A stretch of DNA of 64,000 nt, from contig CP073041.1 in assembly GCA_025370055.1 (NCBI GenBank), forward strand, positions 868,001 through 932,000, in the 5' to 3' direction. The notes under the pieces are model-generated. The model saw only the letters and a list, made by a program, of their open reading frames with translations, was not told the DNA's origin and did no database searches. The stretch comes from Woronichinia naegeliana WA131. GTDB taxonomy: Bacteria > Cyanobacteriota > Cyanobacteriia > Cyanobacteriales > Microcystaceae. Below are positions 18,402-26,536 of this stretch, in pieces. A program made the position numbers and the translations under genes. Every line of letters begins with the position of its first letter. Position 1 is the first letter of the stretch.

Positions 18402-18902
18402 ATGTCAATATCAAAGAAAAGCTCTATGGAAATCCTGAATGATGTTGGCTTGTGCCAAGAGAAAGAGGATGCCTTATTCAAGAAAAACTGTCCTCATTGC
18501 TATAGTGAAAACGTAAAAATACATTCTCATTATCAAACGAAAGGTAACGGGGAACGTAAAATGTTCATTTGTCAAGAATGTAGTTCTTGTTTCAGCAATT
18601 CCAAATTCAAAACTTGATAGCTCTGAAAACCTTACACCAAGAGGACTTTACAATTCTTGACAATTTGGTGAATCGCTGAAACGACGCAAAATCGTTCTGA
18701 ATTTATTTTTGCTGTTCTTGTTTTGCTGAGACTTATGGTAGCGTAATCGCTGGCTTAGAAACCCCATTAAGTGAAATTGTAAAAGTATTAAAAGCCAGAA
18801 TGGAAGGAATAGGATTAAATGCAGCAGCCCGAGTATTCGACTACGCGAAAACAACAATATTGAATTGGGAAAAGAAATTATCAGGATTACAAGAGACATT
18901 AG
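18402..18902 (+). pseudogene. IS1-like transposase, N-terminal remnant with MITE insertion
   Basis: Zinc-ribbon part CPHCYSENVKIHSHY and CQECSSCF up to 18592, then the MITE, then AETYGSVIAG, LNAAARVFDYAKTTILNWEKKL from 18724 to 18902. The catalytic domain is missing. Confidence 0.8.
18593..18714. mobile_element. 122-bp MITE with IS-A-type ends
   Basis: Tips CAGCAATTCCAAATTCAAAA and the inverse of CAGCAAAAATAAATTCAGAA. The 9-bp direct repeat TTCTTGTTT flanks it (18584-18592 and 18715-18723). The empty site is visible in the intact IS1-like element at about 5232. A solo end resembling its right side is at 39186. Confidence 0.9.
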
Positions 18903-19240
18903 TAATTAGTCAGAGAACACCAGAAAAAAGATGATCCAATGATTATAGCGGTTTGGCAAAGATTTCCACAAACCATTTTTTGAGGCTAGGAAGGCGATTA
19001 ATCCGTGCTTCAACCTTTTCCATCCCAGCCTTGCTCAGCTTCACTCCTGTCTCATAAACTTTTTCTATCAGTTTCACTACAGGATTTTGACCCCTGAATG
19101 TTAGCGTTTTAGCAAAATTAAGCACGGTTTCAACCGTATCCAGTAAACTCCCATTCCAATGTTTTTCTAACCAACCAAAACAACGCTCTATCGGATTATA
19201 CTTGCTGTGATACGGCGGATAATAAGCCAATTGTATATCT

Positions 19241-20930
19241 AGGGCTTGCTGAAAAAAGCTGAAACCTTTACGGAGAAAAATAGTAGGCGAATTAAGAACC
19301 GCTAGAATGCACGAAAATAGGGTAGAATGCCTCAAAACCATTGCATTAAGAAGAGAGAAAGCAGATGTACCGAAAGCAACAGTACTCAATTGAAACACCA
19401 GAAAACTTGAAAAATCTGTTCGGCGGGCAGTTAGACGAAGAAAATCGTTGGATAGAAATGTCAAAAATGATTCCCTGGGAAGAATATGAGGAAGAATATG
19501 CAAAAAACTTCACAGAAAAAAAAGGAGCCCCAGCCAAATCATTTAGAATGGCATTAGGAGCATTAATTATCAAAGAAATTTCAGGAAAAAGTGACAGAGA
19601 AACAGTAGAACAAATAAAAGAGAACCCTTATTTACAGTACTTTATAGGAATGGAAAGCTATAGTAGCAAAGAAGCATTTAATGCGTCAATGATGGTTCAT
19701 TTTCGTAAAAAAATAGGAATGGAATTAATAAATAAAATTAATAAAGAAATAGAAAAAAAAGCGACGGTTGTAGCGTCAGAAAAAAAAGAAAATGAAGGAA
19801 AGTTATTGTTAGATGCGACTTGTACACCAGCAGATATAAAATATCCAACGGATATAGGAATATTGAATGATGCCAGAGAAAAAACAGAAAAAATAATAGA
19901 TAAGCTGTATGAAGAAATAAAAGAGAAAAGGAAAGAAAAGCCGAGGACTTATAGGGAAGTGGCAAGAAAAGAGTACTTAGCCATAGCAAAAAAACGTCGT
20001 GTGTCAAAAAAAGAAAGAAGAAAAGGAACAAAAAAACAACTAGGATATATAAAAAGAAACTTGTCTCATATAGAAAAAATGATAGAAGAGGGAGCAAAGT
20101 TAGAAAAACTAACGAAAAAAGAGCAAGAAGAGCTTGTAACGATAGGAAAAGTGTATGAGCAACAGTTAGAAATGTATGAAAAAAAGACAAATAAAGTAGA
20201 AAACAGAATTGTGAGTGTAAGCCAACCTCACGTGCGTCCAATAGTGCGTGGAAAAGCGGGAAAAGCAGTAGAGTTTGGAGCTAAAATATCGGCAAGTAAT
20301 GTGAATGGCTTTGTCTTCTTAGACAAATTAAGTTGGGATAATTACAACGAATCGGGAGATTTACAAGCGCGAATAGAAGAATATAAAAGGGAAACAGGAT
20401 GTTATCCGGAATCGGTTCATGTGGATAAAATCTATCGAACAAAAGCGAATCGAGCTTATTGTAAAGAAAGGGATATAAGAATGAGTGGTCCCCGATTGGG
20501 AAGACCGCCGAAAGAGGTGAGCAAAGAAAAAAAGAAAGAGGCACGCTCAGATGAAAGAGTGCGTAATGCCATTGAGGGTAAATTCGGACAGGGAAAGAGG
20601 AAATTTAGTCTTGGTCGAGTGATGGCCAAACTACCTGAGACCTCGGAAACGGTAATTGCGATGAACTTTTTGGTAATGAATCTTTCTACTCTACTTCAGA
20701 AGACAAAAAGTAAAAAGTTGTAGAGTCGTTTTTCTTGTGAAAAATGGTGTTAATTTTCCTCTCTTTTGTGAGGAGTGATTTGTGTTGACCTTTTTAGACA
20801 GAAAGGAACAATAGATTAAACAAAATCTGTATTTTGATTTGTTTCCATAAGGATAAGTTATCTATGCTTTTTCAGTCCATACTTCCCTAACCCACATTTC
20901 TTTCGTTTTTTGACTTTTTCAGCAAGCCCT
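19241..20930 (+). mobile_element. IS5/IS1182-like element, complete (1690 bp)
   Basis: Tips AGGGCTTGCTGAAAAA (19241) and the exact inverse ending at 20930, with the 4-bp direct repeat ATCT (19237-19240 and 20931-20934). It sits in the ISAzo13 remnant and carries one intact transposase. Confidence 0.9.
19365..20723 (+). CDS. IS5/IS1182-like transposase
   Basis: 452 residues. An N-terminal DUF772-type region (KSFRMALGALIIKEISGKSDRETVEQIKENPYLQYFIG) is followed by the DDE core with LLLDATCTPAD (first Asp), SVHVDKIYRTKANR (second Asp) and RNAIEGKFGQGKRKFSLGR (catalytic Glu). A long Lys/Glu-rich, probably helical insertion (about residues 185-285) lies between the first and second Asp. Start at ATG 19365; stop 20721-20723, with about 200 bp of trailer before the tip. 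It appears functional and probably also mobilises the 212-bp MITE at 14784. Confidence 0.85.
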   Translation: MYRKQQYSIETPENLKNLFGGQLDEENRWIEMSKMIPWEEYEEEYAKNFTEKKGAPAKSFRMALGALIIKEISGKSDRETVEQIKENPYLQYFIGMESYSSKEAFNASMMVHFRKKIGMELINKINKEIEKKATVVASEKKENEGKLLLDATCTPADIKYPTDIGILNDAREKTEKIIDKLYEEIKEKRKEKPRTYREVARKEYLAIAKKRRVSKKERRKGTKKQLGYIKRNLSHIEKMIEEGAKLEKLTKKEQEELVTIGKVYEQQLEMYEKKTNKVENRIVSVSQPHVRPIVRGKAGKAVEFGAKISASNVNGFVFLDKLSWDNYNESGDLQARIEEYKRETGCYPESVHVDKIYRTKANRAYCKERDIRMSGPRLGRPPKEVSKEKKKEARSDERVRNAIEGKFGQGKRKFSLGRVMAKLPETSETVIAMNFLVMNLSTLLQKTKSKKL

Positions 20931-21012
20931 ATCTAGCTTTGACGATTCTGTAAAATCAATCATACGCCGCATGAATTGACTACGACGCGAATGATTTTCA
21001 GGTCCATTATCA

Positions 21013-21915
21013 GGGAGCATCTCACCTTTGCAATAAGTAGAAATACTTAACGAGGTAAATGAAAGAGTCAAAAAAGGTAATCATTTAAATAGGAACAGCG
21101 ATGACGAAGGACTTGTGGTACATTGTCAGAATTCCAACTCGCACCAGTAATTTTAAGACGATGACCAATTTGTTTAACTTGAGATTCGACAGAGCCAGAG
21201 CCAATAGAAATGCCCTCTGCCTGCAAATAACCATAATTGACAATCCGATGTTTATGCTTGTTTAAATAAATGATAAAATTCTCAGCTTGAGGCTCTGACC
21301 ATCCCTCAAAACAGGAGATAGCGGCATCCACTTCACCCGTCCAAAGAAAAGACTTGACCTCCTCAATTCGCTGGAATGACCCCCCAACTTTATAGAGGTT
21401 TTCAATTAAGTGATACCAGTCCAAAATTTCAATTCGCTCATGTTTCTGTCCTATCTCACGAAATAAGTTCCAGATACCATCATGTCCATCTCCCAAACAA
21501 ATTAAAGGCTTAGCCAAAATTTGAGAATTAACCAAATCTAATAAAGCCGAGTTATCTTGAAAAAAGGTAGCTACCCCCAATTGATGAAAACTGACTCCTT
21601 TATAATCACGCCAAATTAAGGGTTATCCCTTGGGAGTTCTGAGTCGTACCTTCCCACCATCTATGCTAATTTCTTCGACTTCTGTGTTAGAGGGTAATTC
21701 TTCAAAATGATAGCGATGTACAAGGCGTTGTTGCGTACTGTGAGAAATAGCAATTCCCGTCAATGATTGGATTTTCTTAGCTGCTTTTTCATAAGACTCA
21801 TCGCCACTCAGTAGCAAACAGTTCTTCTCTAACATTGGACTCATCTGAGTTCGAGGCTTTAGTTCTAATTTCTTCGCTTGTTTTTCTGTAATGGGCAATT
21901 CCCCCAAAATACTTT
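21013..21915 (-). mobile_element. ISKra4-type beta copy 2, truncated by IS66-like element
   Basis: Tip GGGAGCATCTCACC at 21013, continuing to 21915, where the IS66-like tip GTAATTAGTCAC begins. The 5' part of the transposase is lost. Confidence 0.82.
21068..21907 (-). pseudogene. ISKra4-family transposase with in-frame TAA
   Basis: Two open stretches in one frame, 21907-21626 (MGELPITEKQAKKLELKPR to SIDGGKVRLRTPKG) and 21622-21068 (PLIWRDYKGVSFHQLGVATFF to RCSYLNDYLF), separated by one TAA at 21623-21625. SIDGGKVR carries a likely first Asp, CLGDGHDGIWNLF a second, and GSGSVESQVKQIGHR the C-terminal Glu. The N-terminus is missing at the IS66 junction. Confidence 0.8.
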
Positions 21916-23566
21916 GTAATTAGTCACAGCAATAAGTGGGGCTTAATTCTCATTAAGCCCCAAAAATACTAGAGAGGAAGAAAGTCATCAATGGAAGGAG
22001 GAGAAAGACCAGAGGAAGATAAAATAAGAGATAACTGTTCGACCGCACTTTTACCTTGAAGTCTCATGGTTTCAAGAAAACTAAACATCATGGCAACAAG
22101 TTGTCCGCCCCAATGACTTCTAGCACCGCCACTAACCTTACGATGAATAACAACAGGACGCAAGGCTCTCTCGGCATCATTGTTATCAGGTTTAACTTCA
22201 GGAAAAGTAAGAAAAGTAAACCAATCATGCCAATAACGTCGAAAGCGATTAGATAACAATTGGGAATCACTTGCCCATCCCGTGGGCGGCGGATTATCCA
22301 GAACCTCTTGAAGTTGAGCTTCAACTAGGGGTCGCTGTTGTTGTAAAGCTTCTAAGCTCAGTTTGCCTTGATGATAATCTCGATGGGATTGACGAGCTTG
22401 CTCTAGAATAGGAAAAACTCTCTGAGCAAAAAGTTTATTTTCAGAAAAGTGGGAAGTTTCCAAGGCCTTCAATTCCCGCCCAATATGAGCCAGACATTTC
22501 TGTTTATGCTGGGCATTTTGGCGATGGTAAGCCCCCCAACAGTCCGTACTGAGAAGCCCATGAAAATCTTTACCTAATAGGGAATGAACCTCATCGGAAC
22601 TCCGGCTGGGAGCCAGAAACAAAACACAAACAGAGGAGGAAGTAGCCACCCACATCCAATAGTTAACCCCATTGACGCGATAGCTGGTTTCGTCCACACA
22701 ACGGACTCCAGGCTCCTGTATGTAAGTCCACCACTGTTCATAACTAGGATACAAGCTTTCGCAAAACCATCGGTGCATTTTAGCTAAACTCCCTTGAGAC
22801 AGAGGAATGCCAAAGACCGTTTCTACCAAGTATCGTTGTTTTAGCCAAGTCAAATTTCCCCCATATCCCAGCCATCCCACTAAGCTGGATAAGGTTGCAC
22901 CGTAGCTAAAATCTTCACGACATCCCAAAGGAAGTGGGGCATAACCTTCCCAATCACATTTTGAGCATTGATACTTTTCCCTAACATATTCCCTTACCTC
23001 TACTGGTTTACTGACTAATTCAGCTATTTGATTTTTTTTGATGATAGTCTCCTTTTGCTTTTCCACTGACGCACCACATTTTGGGCATTTTTCCATCCTT
23101 AAATCTACTATTTCATCTACCCGACCAAACCCGTTTCTGGTTTTACCCACATGGTCGTACTTTGGACCTCTTTTTTTTCCTTTTTGACCGAAGGTTTTGG
23201 CGACTTTCTTTTTGTAACCGTCACTGCTTGGGGGCTGAGAGCTATTTTCACTCGTTCTTTGGTTAAGCTTTTTCAGCTTTTCTTTCAACTTTTCTATCTC
23301 TTTCTTTAACTCTACCAATTCTTTTCTCAGCTTTTCGTTCTCTTCTTTTTCTTTCTGATAATCTTCATACCAATCTTTTGCCACTTCTTTTTGCCATGGC
23401 ATTTTCACTTCTTCTTGGTTTAAGTCTGGAACTGGGTCTAGTTTTTTCATAGTCTCCCTATTCTAACCTATCTCTTTAACCGCCTTTCCTTTCTTCATTA
23501 TTCTTTACTTTTTTCATTTGCTTCTCATTCTCAATAATTTCCTTCTTTATTGCGGTGACTAATTAC
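21916..23566 (-). mobile_element. IS66-like element with tnpC only (1651 bp)
   Basis: Inverted tips GTAATTAGTCACAGCAATAA (21916) and GTAATTAGTCACCGCAATAA (inverse, ending 23566). One intact gene, no tnpA or tnpB, as in the short IS66 subgroup. Left flank is ISKra4 beta and right flank is the ISAzo13 tip, so no target duplication is seen. Confidence 0.88.
21969..23450 (-). CDS. IS66-family transposase (TnpC type)
   Basis: 493 residues. A coiled-coil N-terminus (about 25-65, KEKEENEKLRKELVELKKEI and following) is followed by a Ser/Pro linker (SSQPPSSDGYKKK), a zinc-binding domain (EKCPKCGASVE, YQCSKCDWEGY), and the DDE domain with RCVDETSYRVNG (first Asp), LLSTDCWGAYHR (second Asp) and PDNNDAERALRPVVIHRKVSGG (catalytic Glu). 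This order is diagnostic of IS66 TnpC. The start is ATG 23450 and the frame is intact. Confidence 0.92.
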   Translation of the reverse strand: MKKLDPVPDLNQEEVKMPWQKEVAKDWYEDYQKEKEENEKLRKELVELKKEIEKLKEKLKKLNQRTSENSSQPPSSDGYKKKVAKTFGQKGKKRGPKYDHVGKTRNGFGRVDEIVDLRMEKCPKCGASVEKQKETIIKKNQIAELVSKPVEVREYVREKYQCSKCDWEGYAPLPLGCREDFSYGATLSSLVGWLGYGGNLTWLKQRYLVETVFGIPLSQGSLAKMHRWFCESLYPSYEQWWTYIQEPGVRCVDETSYRVNGVNYWMWVATSSSVCVLFLAPSRSSDEVHSLLGKDFHGLLSTDCWGAYHRQNAQHKQKCLAHIGRELKALETSHFSENKLFAQRVFPILEQARQSHRDYHQGKLSLEALQQQRPLVEAQLQEVLDNPPPTGWASDSQLLSNRFRRYWHDWFTFLTFPEVKPDNNDAERALRPVVIHRKVSGGARSHWGGQLVAMMFSFLETMRLQGKSAVEQLSLILSSSGLSPPSIDDFLPL

Positions 23567-23626
23567 CCTTTTTGTTAAAACTGTCTTTTGCTATTCTATC
23601 GGATCATTTATTTTATGGCTATCTCT
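23567..23626 (-). mobile_element. ISAzo13-like tip fragment
   Basis: Sixty bp equal to 3551-3612 apart from a 5-bp TTCTA duplication (CTATTCTATCGG versus CTATCGG). It ends GGCTATCTCT exactly as at 3612, next to IS1634 sequence, which defines the ISAzo13 tip. Confidence 0.65.
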
Positions 23627-24227
23627 GGGGAAACACCTTTTTATCCGATTCATTGCCATCTCCTAATTGCATAAAGAGAGGGACACCACCATCTCCACTA
23701 CATATCATATTTAACATAAACTGTTTTAGGTCTGGTCGTTTATCTCTGGAATAACCAAATTTTATTTTTATGGCTTTTGTCTGCTCGTCTTCCTCATCTT
23801 CTATCCTTTCCTTATACTTCCCTTGTACAGACATTGAGGTTGAGTCTAAATGCTTTGACTTTTGTTCTATTCCAAAGATTGCTGCCGCTTTTAGGACTAT
23901 TTTCGTGAACAGTTTTTTTACCCCCACTCCAAATACCTTATCCAATGACCTTCCTAGCTTGTCATCATTTAAATCTTCTGCTTTTATTCCTTCTCCTAAT
24001 AGGTGTTCTAATGCTTTTCCTTTAAAAAATTCACTCAACAAATATAACGGAGCATTAATACATCCTAAGCAGTTTAATATCATTGCTTTTACTATTGTAC
24101 CTACACTGAGCTTTTCTTGAGGATGAGTTCCCACTTCCTCATCGATAATTTCTACTAAACCCATTTCATCTATAATTCCCGCTACGATTCCTAAGTGGTC
24201 GAGGTCTTTAATATTTAGGTTATTCAT
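23627..24227 (-). pseudogene. IS1634-family transposase, N-terminal remnant
   Basis: About 200 residues from MNNLNIKDLDHLGIVAGIID to GDGNESDKKVFPQ, including SKHLDSTSMS with the first catalytic Asp. One residue difference from the 16122 copy is visible (KKLFTK versus KNRFTK). The remainder is lost at the ISAzo13 junction. Confidence 0.82.
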
Positions 24228-24371
24228 TTTTACTGTTGATTCTATCTAAGACAAGACTCCATTTTAGAACTTTATTGACATTTTTTATCCTTGCCCGAAA
24301 TCAATGCACAAGTACCGATACTAGCTCGCGTGAACTAGTGTTCCTCTTCGACAACCTGCGGAATGTGGGTT
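23627..24371 (-). mobile_element. IS1634-like copy 2, 5' part
   Basis: Carries the tip ACCTGCGGAATGTGGGTT (ending 24371), the leader and the first ~200 codons of the transposase, nearly identical to 15520-16266. It is cut at 23627 by the ISAzo13 tip. Confidence 0.85.
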
Positions 24372-24655
24372 AAATGCAAAGCCGTTCTGAATTTTTGCGA
24401 GAGCCCAGTCATAAAATTGTCTTCCACTTCACCCCCAAGCATTGCTCTTGGCTCAATCAAATTGAGATGTGGTTCAGTATGCTGATGAGTAAGTTACTCA
24501 GACGAGGCAATTTCATGAGCAGAGAACAGCTCAAAACTCGCATCCTTGACTTCATTGATTACTTTAATCGCACTATGGCTAAACCCTTCAAATGGACTTA
24601 TCAAGGCAAGGCATTAAAGCAATGATAAACGGTCGCTCTATTCCCGCCCAAGCCT
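24372..24655 (+). pseudogene. IS630-family transposase, C-terminal remnant
   Basis: Encodes HKIVFHFTPKHCSWLNQIEM, NFMSREQLKTRILDFIDYF and KPFKWTYQGKAL with a stop at 24623-24625. The H-x-TPKH-x-SWLNQIE motif contains the catalytic Glu of a third IS630-type transposase, different from those at 7447 and 11570. The upstream part is replaced by the IS1634 tip. Confidence 0.75.
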
Positions 24656-24811
24656 ACTAGCCCTCCAACATCAAGCCCAAATGATTTTTCCTCAAAGTCC
24701 ACCCAGTCTGCTTTTGCCTAAATTCCTTGCCTCTTCCCCAAGCCCTGATATGCTTACTTTGGCCGCATAGTTATTACCTTATCTGGCATCCATAAACTTC
24801 GCACTGTCCAG
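24656..24811 (+). mobile_element. IS-B copy 1, right-end fragment
   Basis: Matches the last 150 bp of IS-B copy 3 (transposase C-terminus HQAQMIFPQSPPSLLLP and terminal repeat), with an 18-bp deletion relative to copy 3. It ends CTGTCCAG at 24811, followed by TTAATTAA, and is the presumed partner of the left end at 1359. Confidence 0.85.
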
Positions 24812-24843
24812 TTAATTAAAAGATTACGATTTAATTTATGTGT

Positions 24844-26082
24844 TTACAAACTCTCAAATATATTTTTGTAAACTTTAGCCTGTTGTTCCTGTCTGAAAGT
24901 TGCTTCAATCTGATAATCAGAGAGTGTACTAAATGTTAATTTTTTTTGGTGGTGGAGACAAAAACAGATAATTCCAGTCACAAAATCATCAATATCAAAA
25001 GGTTCTGCTAAATAACCATTTTTCTGATGCTGAATTAAATCGGGCATTCCTCCTATGTTAAAGGCAACGCAGGGCGTTCCACAGGTTAGGGCTTCTAGCA
25101 CAGTATTAGGCAAATTATCCTCTAAGGAAGGGGCTAAAAAGACATCAGCAGCAGAGTACACAAGGCGAAGAGATAAGTGATCATGCAATTGCCCAAGATA
25201 CTGAGTTGGCAGGCCAAAATCTGGCGCGTTTTCTGGTTCACTGGCTCCAAAAATAAGGATTTGTAGTTTATCTTGCCATTCTGTTTGACTAAGTTTGGTT
25301 AAGGCTTGCTGTAGAAGCGAAAATCCTTTCCGTCGATCGCTGGTAGCTTGCATGGCCCCAAACAGAATAATGATTTTATCCGAGGGTAATCCTAACAGAT
25401 TTTTGGCGATCGCCTGATCAACAGGATGATATTGCTTAGGATCCAGACCATTGGGAATAATTTTGAGCGGATAATGTTGCAGTAGGGGACTTTTCCGGAC
25501 ACAATCTGCTAACCAATGACTGAGGGCCACCACCGTTAGATCCAAATTTTTCCAGGCCTTAGCCTTCCGTTGCCAAATCCAATGGGAGAGATCTTTTTGG
25601 GTTTGACTACCCAGTTGGGGACATTGACCGCAGCCCCTTTGATAGCGATCGCAGCCATTGGTATAGTGACAACCGCCGGTCAGGGCCCATTGATCGTGCA
25701 GTGTCCAGACAATTGGTTTGTGAAACTGGGCTAAACTTTCGATCTGCATAAAGCCCGCCTGAGTCCAATGAACATTAATAACATCGGGGTTGAGATCTCG
25801 AATTTTCTTTGCCAGGCGATCAGGAAGCCACTGAGGCGAAAAATAAGTCTCTTCCCGTTGGGGATAAAACTTAAGAGGAAACTGGTCAATTCTGGCCCTG
25901 GTTTGGGCGATCGCCATTTCTAGGGGAGTAGTCGGAGACAATACAGAGGAATCATCCGCAGACTTTTTATGAACGAGAATTTGAGCATCGATCCCTGCTT
26001 GTCGCAGACCTTGGTAGAGTCGATAGGCTGCCCGTCCTGCCCCTTGTCCAATATCGTAGGTACTGAGTAGCAATACTTTCAT
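24844..26082 (-). CDS. GT4-family glycosyltransferase
   Basis: 412 residues with a GT-B fold. The N-terminal domain has the glycine-rich acceptor-side motif DIGQGAGRAAYRLYQGL, TLHDQWALTGGCHY with a CxxYxxGC-type cysteine cluster, and IIPNGLDPKQYHP at the interdomain linker. The C-terminal nucleotide-sugar domain has FGAMQATSDRRKGF and the E-x7-E-type motif PNTVLEALTCGTPCVAFNIGGMPDLI. It likely transfers a sugar onto a growing surface polysaccharide at the cytoplasmic side of the membrane. Its stop faces the polymerase-like gene at 83-1342 across the IS nest. It contains HIP1 sites, unlike the nest. The sugar and acceptor cannot be predicted. Confidence 0.88.
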   Translation of the reverse strand: MKVLLLSTYDIGQGAGRAAYRLYQGLRQAGIDAQILVHKKSADDSSVLSPTTPLEMAIAQTRARIDQFPLKFYPQREETYFSPQWLPDRLAKKIRDLNPDVINVHWTQAGFMQIESLAQFHKPIVWTLHDQWALTGGCHYTNGCDRYQRGCGQCPQLGSQTQKDLSHWIWQRKAKAWKNLDLTVVALSHWLADCVRKSPLLQHYPLKIIPNGLDPKQYHPVDQAIAKNLLGLPSDKIIILFGAMQATSDRRKGFSLLQQALTKLSQTEWQDKLQILIFGASEPENAPDFGLPTQYLGQLHDHLSLRLVYSAADVFLAPSLEDNLPNTVLEALTCGTPCVAFNIGGMPDLIQHQKNGYLAEPFDIDDFVTGIICFCLHHQKKLTFSTLSDYQIEATFRQEQQAKVYKNIFESL

Positions 26083-26128
26083 GTAGTTTTATTGTCTTAG
26101 GAATTACTAGGCAATCTTTCTAAAAACT

Positions 26129-26168
26129 CCCCTTTTTAAAGAAATTTGAGACAAGGCTCAAAAGGGGG
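26129..26168. repeat. Inverted repeat downstream of a gene relic
   Basis: CCCCTTTT and AAAAGGGG with a ~23-base spacer, located between the glycosyltransferase start and a gene relic. Possibly the old terminator of the relic (minus strand). Confidence 0.35.
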
Positions 26169-26189
26169 CGGTAAATAGGAAGAGATAAA

Positions 26190-26323
26190 AATGCTAGGCA
26201 GTTGGTACGATTTGAACCTTAATTTTGACCTGTTCCTGAGTATAGGGCAGGTTAACCGTCAGCCTCAACGCATCAAAGTCATTATAGGGTTGGCCATCAA
26301 TTTCTACATCGGCAATTTTGATA
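26190..26323 (-). pseudogene. C-terminal relic of an unidentified gene
   Basis: Minus-strand frame reading LTIKIADVEIDGQPYNDFDA and LRLTVNLPYTQEQVKIKVQIVPTA, then a stop at 26190-26192. The alternating hydrophobic pattern suggests a beta-rich domain, for example the end of a secreted or cell-surface protein. No start or upstream part is present, so it looks like the residue of a gene removed between the glycosyltransferase and the BI-1 gene. The rest of 26083-26536 shows nothing else. Confidence 0.4.
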
Positions 26324-26536
26324 GTTAGAAAAATTTAGACAAATATCTCAGATCTTACTTTGCAGGTGTAACCCTGACTGGGTGAACTATAAAACCCTCT
26401 ATCCCATTTCTAAAAGCGTTTGAGACTGCTTTGCGAATAATATTGAGGGAGCTTCGGTAATCCTGACTAGCGCGATCGCCCCTCTTTTCGTTATAAAACG
26501 AGATAGGTCTCTCATCTGTATTTGGAGAAAATCTTT

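Larger units (their letters stand above)
18255..18902 (+). mobile_element. IS1-like copy 2, 5' part with MITE
   Basis: Begins GGAACTGGTATCGTC, the IS1-like left tip. It includes the transposase start (ATG 18402, MSISKKSSMEILND) to about residue 125, interrupted by a 122-bp MITE at 18593, and is cut near 18902 next to an ISAzo13 remnant. It is nearly identical to 4901-5415. Confidence 0.85.
18943..21010 (-). pseudogene. ISAzo13-family transposase, C-terminal part, interrupted
   Basis: Minus strand: 21010-20931 gives DNGPENHSRRSQFMRRMIDF and the following residues. After removal of the IS5/IS1182-like element and one ATCT the frame continues DIQLAYYPPYHSKYNPIERCFGWLEKHWNG to the stop at 18943. 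DNGPENHS and SKYNPIER hold the second Asp and the catalytic Glu of ISAzo13 transposases. The N-terminal half is replaced at 21013 by the tip of ISKra4 beta. Confidence 0.78.
1359..24811. mobile_element. 23.4-kb IS nest bounded by the two ends of one IS-B copy
   Basis: The left boundary (1359) begins CTGGACAGTGG and the right boundary (24811) ends with the inverse CTGTCCAG, both matching the ends of the complete IS-B at 8645-10242. The flanking octamer TTAATTAA is present at 1351-1358 and at 24812-24819. I infer that one IS-B inserted between the polymerase and glycosyltransferase genes and that everything between was added later by nested insertion, IS-mediated deletion and recombination. The repeat is palindromic and AT-rich, so the duplication could be partly fortuitous. 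No HIP1 octamer was seen within the nest, while the chromosome to the right has many. Confidence 0.7.

Noticed and set aside
18903-18913. GTAATTAGTCA as a further IS66 tip
   Set aside because: It is only 11 bases, and the following bases diverge from both real IS66 tips. It may be chance or an ISAzo13 terminal sequence.
24372-24400. CGTTCTGAATTTTTGC as another IS-A-type tip
   Set aside because: It lies at the start of the IS630 fragment, matches only partly, and has no flanking duplication.
1359-24811. The nest as a genomic island with defence or metabolic cargo
   Set aside because: Apart from the broken kinase and parA, every recognisable frame is a transposase or its fragment; no toxin-antitoxin, restriction or biosynthetic gene was seen.
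26200-26230. Possible tRNA-like GTACGATTTGAACC stretch
   Set aside because: No cloverleaf arms can be formed around it, and it lies in the coding-like gene relic. No tRNA was found in the window.
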